Positions 1 to 4,389 of a stretch of DNA of 6,133 nt are shown piece after piece. The notes under the pieces are model-generated. The model made no database searches. It had not been told where the DNA came from and worked only from the letters and a program-made list of their open reading frames with translations. How positions within the stretch are numbered: the first letter of the stretch is position 1; the number at the start of each line of letters is the position of its first letter. The translations under genes were made by a program, and so were the position numbers. This DNA is from Thiomicrorhabdus sp. (GTDB taxonomy: Bacteria > Pseudomonadota > Gammaproteobacteria > Thiomicrospirales > Thiomicrospiraceae), in assembly GCA_021648185.1 (NCBI GenBank), contig JAKITH010000072.1:1-6133 (forward strand). The letters are read 5' to 3'.

Positions 1-117
1 TGTAAACGCTGTGATTCGGTTCCAAGATAGATCGTGGTGAGGATTGTATTCATGCAGTTGTTTCATCGCTCGGCACTTATGATTAGCGAGCTTTTTATAG
101 GCAATCTTTGCGGCGAA
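1..117. other. Unrecognised sequence past the break in the RES gene
   Basis: No gene could be assigned here. On the minus strand the frame of the broken RES gene, after its stop at 118-120, stays open to the window edge (about 39 codons, containing HEYNPHHDLSWNRITAF). I do not recognise this peptide; it could be the end or inside of another gene, or chance. The plus-strand frames are either interrupted early or look like shadows. Homology to RES toxins ends near 169-172, so this block is probably the foreign side of a recombination or insertion junction, but I see no inverted repeat or known IS end that would name the cause. Confidence 0.3.
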
Positions 118-405
118 TTAAATGGCAGGTGTCGGAAACTCCCCATTAACCAAGTAACTTTCCAGCGGATAGCGAAAGGGAGTTGATAGTAGATAGTGCA
201 GATCGTTTGGTTTTGATGGCAGTTTAGGTTTCGATTTTTCGAGTAGTTCTTCTAGCTGCTTTTGCTCTTCTAAATTATCAACCAGTTGGTTGGTGGCGAT
301 TTGTTCTTGGCTTTCAACGACACGTGTTAATTTGCCCTGCACAACGGTTTTATGATCGTTGCTAATTTTCCCCAAGCCACTACTCTTTTTATTTTCGAAT
401 GACAT
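118..405 (-). pseudogene. Truncated RES-domain toxin (NAD+-degrading family), 95 aa
   Basis: The N-terminal part resembles RES-family toxins: MSFEN start, the helical stretch ESQEQIATNQLVDNLEEQ (residues 31-48) and LHYLLSTPFRYP (69-80), which in full-length proteins leads into the RES core. After FRYP the sequence changes to an unrelated 15-residue tail ending in TPAI. Full-length members are roughly 200-240 aa, so the catalytic RES core, which begins with the conserved Arg just after this motif, is absent. Family knowledge: RES toxins (MbcT/Res type) consume NAD+ and are neutralised by Xre/ParS antitoxins. This copy should be non-toxic. It starts 18 nt downstream of the antitoxin stop, the usual antitoxin-first operon order. 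There is no convincing Shine-Dalgarno, so translation probably depends on coupling to the antitoxin gene. Confidence 0.85.
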
Positions 406-423
406 TAATGTTATTCGCCGAGG

Positions 424-780
424 TTAAACCTTACCGCGTAGCGCATCCAAGTATTCAAGCACATGGACTAGTCCTTGTGTATTTAACAGCTGTGTTGCTG
501 GTATGCCGCCAACGTGTCGGTTTTCGGTATGCATCCAATGTTTCATGTCATCTGTTTTTCCGCCCACTAATACAAATAAACTTCGATAACAGCGAATGAG
601 GAGTAGTGCGAGTTCGCCGGCTTTGCTTTGAGGGTCGATCCCTCTTGAGAGGCTTGTACGATCTTTGCCGATGATTTTCCCGATTTGGGCTTGAGATAAG
701 CCAATCTCTTTTCCGGCGTTAATTAGCGCCTTAGATAATGTTAGCTTTTGATCCGGTTGGTTATTTGGCTGTGTATTCAT
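424..780 (-). CDS. Xre/MbcA/ParS-type antitoxin of a RES-Xre system
   Basis: This 118-aa protein has the two-part layout of antitoxins paired with RES toxins. Residues about 15-47 (LSKALINAGKEIGLSQAQIG... then DRTSLSRG) form an Xre-like helix-turn-helix for operator binding. Residues about 57-118 form the MbcA/ParS toxin-binding domain, with the recognisable run LLIRCYRSL, W..TEN, G.PA..L and GL..VLEYLDALRG at the C-terminus. Its length is normal for the family, and no residue loss is evident. The start at 778-780 has a GAGAG sequence 9 nt upstream. It is the first gene of an operon with the RES fragment. Autorepression is likely because a palindrome overlaps the -10 of the proximal promoter. 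Since the toxin is broken, it is now an orphan antitoxin; it could still bind DNA or neutralise related RES toxins elsewhere, which is inference. Confidence 0.88.
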   Translation of the reverse strand: MNTQPNNQPDQKLTLSKALINAGKEIGLSQAQIGKIIGKDRTSLSRGIDPQSKAGELALLLIRCYRSLFVLVGGKTDDMKHWMHTENRHVGGIPATQLLNTQGLVHVLEYLDALRGKV

Positions 781-799
781 AAATTGAGACTCTCAAGAG

Positions 800-817
800 A
801 TGATGTATATGCATCAT
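800..817. promoter_or_regulatory. Operator-like palindrome overlapping the antitoxin promoter
   Basis: ATGATGTATATGCATCAT is an 18-bp inverted repeat with 9-bp arms and one mismatched pair. It covers the last two bases of the minus-strand -10 and the predicted start site. Xre-type antitoxins commonly repress their own operon by binding such symmetric sites, so this is the best candidate operator for the neighbouring antitoxin. Binding itself is inferred. Confidence 0.5.
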
Positions 818-843
818 TGTAGTTGGTTTTGTGTTTTTTGCAA
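816..843 (-). promoter_or_regulatory. Proximal sigma70-like promoter of the antitoxin operon
   Basis: On the minus strand TTGCAA (838-843; 4/6 to consensus) lies 16 bp before TACAAT (816-821; 5/6). This places transcription start near 809, about 30 nt before the antitoxin start codon. The overlap with the palindrome at 800-817 fits the usual autoregulated toxin-antitoxin design. Assigned by inspection only. Confidence 0.55.
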
Positions 844-913
844 TATTTTGACGATGAGCTATGTCTCATTTCTATTGTTAGTTGTTTAGTGTGCGGACAT
901 TCTGCTTTCAAGC

Positions 914-932
914 GATAATGAGAATCATTTGT
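914..932. promoter_or_regulatory. Fur-box-like sequence
   Basis: GATAATGAGAATCATTTGT matches the classical 19-bp Fur consensus GATAATGATAATCATTATC at 15 of 19 positions, including the uninterrupted first eight. It covers the predicted start site of the distal minus-strand promoter, where iron-loaded Fur would block transcription. The match is seen directly; regulation by iron is inference. Confidence 0.5.
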
Positions 933-935
933 AAA

Positions 936-964
936 ATTATTTATGGTTGTTTTGCTAGGGTCAA
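936..964 (-). promoter_or_regulatory. Distal minus-strand sigma70-like promoter
   Basis: TTGACC (959-964, 5/6 to consensus) and AATAAT (936-941, 5/6) are separated by 17 bp on the minus strand, giving a predicted start near 929. By score it is a better promoter than the proximal one. It points at the antitoxin gene about 150 nt away, with no other clear gene between. It may be a second, conditional promoter for the toxin-antitoxin operon or a leftover from a lost gene. Confidence 0.45.
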
Positions 965-975
965 GTGAATGAAAT

Positions 976-993
976 AAGGGGGCTGCCCCTTTT
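976..993. repeat. GC-rich hairpin, possible terminator
   Basis: AAGGGG-GCTG-CCCCTT forms a 6-bp stem with a 4-base loop, followed by TT on the plus strand and by TTATTT on the minus strand. It could act as a weak intrinsic terminator in either direction, but no adjacent gene ends here. It may be a remnant of whatever lay beside the IS1634 element before rearrangement. Confidence 0.3.
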
Positions 994-1037
994 AGTGCCG
1001 AAATTGGGTTTTCTACAGCCTTATAGTAATACCGTTC

Positions 1038-1074
1038 CTTCAACAGACATTGGTCAGCCTCCCCGAACAAATTT
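1038..1074 (+). repeat. IS1634 left inverted repeat
   Basis: The outer core AACAGACATTGGTCAGCC (1042-1059) is repeated in inverted form at 2812-2829. Outward, CTT also matches with one mismatch between. Inward, CCGAACAAATTT (1063-1074) matches the complement of 2794-2805 at 11 of 12 positions after a 2-base length difference. Confidence 0.85.
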
Positions 1075-1089
1075 CTATGTTTAGAAATT
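1070..1089. repeat. Hairpin just inside the IS1634 left end
   Basis: AATTTCTA-TGTT-TAGAAATT is a perfect 8-bp inverted repeat with a 4-base loop. It partly overlaps the inner edge of the left inverted repeat and precedes the transposase start by about 95 nt. In other IS elements, structures at this position limit transposase made from outside transcripts; that role here is inference. Confidence 0.4.
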
Positions 1090-1184
1090 ACATCGGCAAC
1101 GTAGAGAAATCATTCAATTAAAGACATAACCTGCTAATTGTAGTACTCTTTTTCCTTCATCGTAAAGGAATGCAAAGGGAAAAC

Positions 1185-2816
1185 ATGGAATCAATTCAGG
1201 TGGCACGCCTAGATCATCACGGCATAGTTGCTGGCATTATTGACGAACTTAAGATCGTTGAGATTATTGATGGACAAATCGAAGCAGACGATCAAGAAGA
1301 AGTTTCAACGGGTGAAGCAGTTAAAGCGATGATTATTAACGGACTGGGCTTTTCCAATCGACCTTTGGTTTTAACGCCCCAGTTTTTTGAAAACCTTCCG
1401 ATGGATGCGCTATTTCGTAAAGGCGTTGAAGCGAGTCACTTTAACCGCTATAAATTAGGCCGCAGTTTGGACAAAGTTTTTGACTATGGCAGTGAGCTAT
1501 TATTTAGCATGGTGGCCGCATTTGGTTGTCATCAGGAAAACGTAGATCAACGATTTAATTCACTCGATTCAACGAGCTTTTCCTTGAACGGTGAATATTC
1601 AATTGAAGAAGATAAAAAGACAATTAACATCACTCATGGTCATTCCAAAGATCACCGCCCTGATCTAAAACAGGTTATGTTGGAATTAATGGTTTCTCAA
1701 GATGGCGGCGTACCCTTTGTGAGTAAAAGTTGGGATGGTAACGGGTCTGACAATGTGATATTTGAAAAACGCGCCGCTGCGCTCATCGATGAATTTAAAG
1801 CCAGTGAAGCGCCGCGATATTGGGTGGGTGATAGCAAGCTTTACCATAAAAAAGCGAAAGACACCTTATCACAAATTCCTTTCATTACTCGAATTCCAGG
1901 CAGTCTCAAACTTGAACAAAATGTCGTTGATCAAGCACTATCAGATCCATTGCAATGGGTTGATTTAGACAACGGAAATCGTTATCAGCGTTTTAATTTA
2001 TGTCACTACGAAATGGAACAGCGCTGGCTTGTCATTCATTCACAAGCGGCGCTCGGTCGCGCTAGATCGACTCTGGAACGTCGGCAGGAAAAGGAAAGTA
2101 AGAAAATTGAAAAGGCGTTATTTCATCTACAAGCGCAACGTTTTGAATCAGAAACTGCCGAGAAAATCGCATTGAATGAGTTGGCGAAGACGTGGAAATT
2201 TCATCAAGTAAACGATACTTCATTGACACCTCACAAGCGCTATTCAAAAAAAGGTAGACCCAATGCACAGGCACAAACGACAGGAACTGCATGGCAAATT
2301 AATGCGACATTCAGCGTAGATGAAAATTACATTGAGACGCAATCTCAACGCAACGCGTGCTTTGTTATAGGCTCCAACATCAACGGTGATGAGCTGACCG
2401 ATATCGAAATATTTCACGGCTATAAAAGCCAATCAAATGTAGAAGGGGGATTTCGATTTTTAAAGGATCCTTTGTTTTTTGTGTCATCATTATTTCTAAA
2501 AAAACCTTCGCGAATTGAGGCGCTATTGATGATAATGACATTATCATTATTTGTTTATTCAATTGCGCAAAGACGAATTCGAGCCAATCTAAAATCGCAG
2601 AATCAAATAATTCCCAATCAGATTAATCAACCCGTTCAGCACCCCACACTGCGTTGGATTTTTCAGCTATTTGAGGGTATCAACTTCATTACACACAACG
2701 TCAATAACACAATAAAAATAATGGTAGACGGACTGAGTGATCTGCGGAAAAAAATATTACGTTTGCTGGGGCCGACTGTTTGTAGAATATATCAAATTTC
2801 TTCGGAAAGGGGCTGA
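1185..2816 (+). CDS. IS1634-family transposase (DDE, IS4-like superfamily), 543 aa
   Basis: This enzyme catalyses cut-and-paste movement of its own element. The N-terminus (MESIQVARLDHHGIVAGIID, then EIID and GEAVKAMIINGLGF) is the DUF4277-like region typical of IS1634 transposases. The DDE core is complete: Asp128 in SLDSTSF, the family motif HGHSKDHRPDLKQ, Asp216 in YWVGDSKLY, and Glu420 in YKSQSNVEGGFRFLKDPLFF. A long insertion with a charged helix lies between the second Asp and the Glu. Length is normal and no frameshift is visible. I chose the ATG at 1185 because AAAGGGA (1174-1180) sits before it at usable spacing; the in-frame ATG at 1170 abuts its only purine-rich tract and would add five residues not usual for the family. 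Activity looks possible. Confidence 0.9.
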   Translation: MESIQVARLDHHGIVAGIIDELKIVEIIDGQIEADDQEEVSTGEAVKAMIINGLGFSNRPLVLTPQFFENLPMDALFRKGVEASHFNRYKLGRSLDKVFDYGSELLFSMVAAFGCHQENVDQRFNSLDSTSFSLNGEYSIEEDKKTINITHGHSKDHRPDLKQVMLELMVSQDGGVPFVSKSWDGNGSDNVIFEKRAAALIDEFKASEAPRYWVGDSKLYHKKAKDTLSQIPFITRIPGSLKLEQNVVDQALSDPLQWVDLDNGNRYQRFNLCHYEMEQRWLVIHSQAALGRARSTLERRQEKESKKIEKALFHLQAQRFESETAEKIALNELAKTWKFHQVNDTSLTPHKRYSKKGRPNAQAQTTGTAWQINATFSVDENYIETQSQRNACFVIGSNINGDELTDIEIFHGYKSQSNVEGGFRFLKDPLFFVSSLFLKKPSRIEALLMIMTLSLFVYSIAQRRIRANLKSQNQIIPNQINQPVQHPTLRWIFQLFEGINFITHNVNNTIKIMVDGLSDLRKKILRLLGPTVCRIYQISSERG

Positions 2817-2832
2817 CCAATGTCTGTTTAAG
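2794..2832 (-). repeat. IS1634 right inverted repeat
   Basis: This is the inverted partner of 1038-1074. It contains GGCTGACCAATGTCTGTT (2812-2829) and the inner AAATTTCTTCGG (2794-2805). The TGA stop of the transposase at 2814-2816 lies inside it. Confidence 0.85.
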
Positions 2833-2845
2833 ATGCTGACAGCAG
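2833..2845. other. 13-bp spacer between two insertion sequences
   Basis: ATGCTGACAGCAG is all that separates the IS1634 right end from the IS4-family left end. It does not occur beside either outer end (before 1038 or after 4411), so it is not a surviving target duplication of a simple insertion. It is probably a remnant of the locus once invaded by one of the elements. Confidence 0.5.
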
Positions 2846-2864
2846 CCCTTTCAAGGTGAATAAT
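2846..2864 (+). repeat. IS4-family left inverted repeat
   Basis: CCCTTTCAAGGTGAATAAT is the exact reverse complement of 4393-4411. Its last base is the first base of the complemented transposase stop codon. Confidence 0.92.
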
Positions 2865-4234
2865 TAATCATTTGGTTTTATTCCACGAAGTAGCCTAGCA
2901 GTAGAAACATGTGGATGTTTTGAATATTTATTGCGTTTTTTTGGAGGTTTCTTCGGACCCCGTGCAGACTTTTTGAATTTTGATAATTTCACATTCGCTG
3001 CAAGTTGGAGCAAGATCTCAACCAGCTTCAGGATTGACAGGGTTTGAAAAACGCTCCATTCCTCCTCGGGCAACGCTATCATCATTCCGTCATAGGTTCG
3101 AGCGATGTTCCCTGCCAAATAGTAGCCGGATAATTCCTTTTCAATGGTTTCTTCTCCATGCTGAACGCGTAGTGCGGCTTTCACAACGGCAAGTACATTG
3201 TAAGCGACCAACGCAACACAAAAACTAAACAGAGCTGCTTTTGGATACCCCAACGTGTTGACTTCTGAATGTAAGTGGGCTTCCAGTTCTTGAAACAGGG
3301 TTTCTATGCACCACCGTTTACGATAGTTCTCAGCAATGAGTTTAGCACTGACTGCGGTTTTTGGAAGATTCGTCAGTATGGCAATTTCCTTTTCACCGTC
3401 ACGTGTCTCAGTATTTAAACTCAGCCGAATTCGGCGGTATTTTCTGGTTTTACCTTGATCATCAATAATTGTTATCCATTGCTCATACAAAGTGCCGGTC
3501 TCTGTTTTTCCCACTTCTTTTTCCAAACCAGATGCTTCCCACTTAAGTCCTTTATGCTCTCTGCAGATAAAATATCCGTCCTTGTCATCCATTCCAAGAA
3601 GGAAACTTCTAACACAAAAATTTCTATCCATGACCCAAACATCTTTTTTTTCAACCGTGGGTAATATTTGCCCCAAAAGTGAACGTTCCTGTGCATGCCC
3701 ATCTTCACAAGGAAAAACATCAATCGCCATTTCTAACATAGGATCGTATACAACAAGCGATTTTCCGGGAAGTGCACCTGCCTTAGTTTCCCTGAGCACG
3801 TCCAGTCGATGCTCGGTCGCTTCTATGCAATTACCATCCAGCATCTTTACCCGGTATCCGGGTATTAAGGGTTCTCGAGTCCCGTTTAGTGCTTCAATGA
3901 TCTCTCTCTTTTCTCTCGCTGTTTCACGTACTAATGCAGCTGAAGTGTCAATGCTAATACCATTGAGTTTATTATAGAGCGAGGTAATGGATACGCCCAC
4001 TTGCTCGCCTTCTTCTTTGTACGCGGCATTAACAGAAGGAAAGGTCTTGAAGATAACAAGGTTCATCAGTTCAAAAAGGGTGGAAAATAATAATGTTCGG
4101 GTATATTGCTCAACGGCTGTACGTTCAAAGAGTGAATTAAGTTTGCCAGGGGAAAGCACTCGCTCCAAAAGAACTTGAACCATGACTGGGACGGGACTTT
4201 TATCCATAAACCGCTGAAAGATTTTACTAAACAT
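2864..4234 (-). CDS. IS4-family transposase (DDE), 456 aa
   Basis: The protein cuts and rejoins the ends of the element at 2846-4411. Catalytic residues are visible: Asp133 in MLDGNCIEA, Asp203 in WVMDRNF, and Glu311 in YRKRWCIETLFQELE, the Y-(2)-R-(3)-E signature of IS4 relatives. The Lys normally six residues after that Glu is missing; Leu317 and Glu318 stand at or next to its place. A beta-rich insertion (about 220-290) separates the second Asp from the Glu. The C-terminus (413-449) is strongly basic, rich in Lys, Arg and Pro, and may contact DNA. The ATG start has AAGG 5 nt upstream. Length is normal for IS4 transposases and there is no internal stop, so it appears intact. The IS4 subgroup cannot be fixed by eye. 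Confidence 0.9.
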   Translation of the reverse strand: MFSKIFQRFMDKSPVPVMVQVLLERVLSPGKLNSLFERTAVEQYTRTLLFSTLFELMNLVIFKTFPSVNAAYKEEGEQVGVSITSLYNKLNGISIDTSAALVRETAREKREIIEALNGTREPLIPGYRVKMLDGNCIEATEHRLDVLRETKAGALPGKSLVVYDPMLEMAIDVFPCEDGHAQERSLLGQILPTVEKKDVWVMDRNFCVRSFLLGMDDKDGYFICREHKGLKWEASGLEKEVGKTETGTLYEQWITIIDDQGKTRKYRRIRLSLNTETRDGEKEIAILTNLPKTAVSAKLIAENYRKRWCIETLFQELEAHLHSEVNTLGYPKAALFSFCVALVAYNVLAVVKAALRVQHGEETIEKELSGYYLAGNIARTYDGMMIALPEEEWSVFQTLSILKLVEILLQLAANVKLSKFKKSARGPKKPPKKRNKYSKHPHVSTARLLRGIKPND

Positions 4235-4248
4235 GACTGCCTTGTGAT

Positions 4249-4277
4249 TAAATATAATTTGGGAGGCAATTATTCAA
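4249..4277 (-). promoter_or_regulatory. Candidate promoter of the IS4-family transposase
   Basis: On the minus strand TTGAAT (4272-4277) and TATTTA (4249-4254) are 17 bp apart, ending about 15 nt before the start codon. The leader would be very short. A TTGACA at 4285-4290 has no good partner -10 at normal spacing. This is a weak call. Confidence 0.3.
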
Positions 4278-4372
4278 TAAAGAATGTCAAATGAACAGCT
4301 ATGGGGAATATTTTTTTATGAGACAAGTTTTGAATGAAGAACGTTGCCAATATTCTCGTTTAGGCTACTTTT

Positions 4373-4378
4373 TATAAT
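4373..4378 (+). promoter_or_regulatory. Outward-facing -10 element in the IS4 end
   Basis: A perfect TATAAT lies just inside the right end of the IS4-family element and faces the downstream PAS-GAF-VanZ frame, starting 17 nt before its ATG. The best -35 (TTGCCA, 4344-4349) is 23 bp away, which is too far for a standard promoter, so strength is doubtful. Confidence 0.3.
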
Positions 4379-4389
4379 TATGTAGCTGT

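Larger units (their letters stand above)
1038..2832 (+). mobile_element. Complete IS1634-family insertion sequence, about 1.8 kb
   Basis: The element is bounded by imperfect inverted repeats and contains a single full-length IS1634-type transposase, giving about 1795 bp, within the family's usual size. The outermost 22 bp of the two ends match at 21 positions, and the similarity continues inward with a short indel. The transposase stop codon lies inside the right repeat. No 5-6 bp direct repeat flanks the ends (left neighbour CCGTTC, right neighbour ATGCTG). The exact ends could differ by a few bases, because the repeat has a mismatch at 1041. The lack of a duplication suggests that one or both flanks were changed after insertion. 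Confidence 0.8.

Noticed and set aside
777..869. 30-codon minus-strand leader ORF whose stop overlaps the antitoxin ATG (ATGA)
   Set aside because: The overlap suggests translational coupling, but there is no Shine-Dalgarno, the peptide is low-complexity, and it spans the likely operator. The proximal promoter would also exclude most of it from the transcript.
777..1070. 97-codon minus-strand frame upstream of the antitoxin
   Set aside because: It starts inside the IS1634 inverted repeat and runs through the promoter/operator region. Its residues look like noise and it lacks a ribosome-binding site.
2062..2562. Three overlapping minus-strand frames inside the IS1634 transposase
   Set aside because: They are shadows of a full-length transposase with intact catalytic motifs on the plus strand.
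3492..3977. 161-codon plus-strand frame
   Set aside because: It is antisense to the well-supported IS4-family transposase and has a serine/proline-rich shadow composition.
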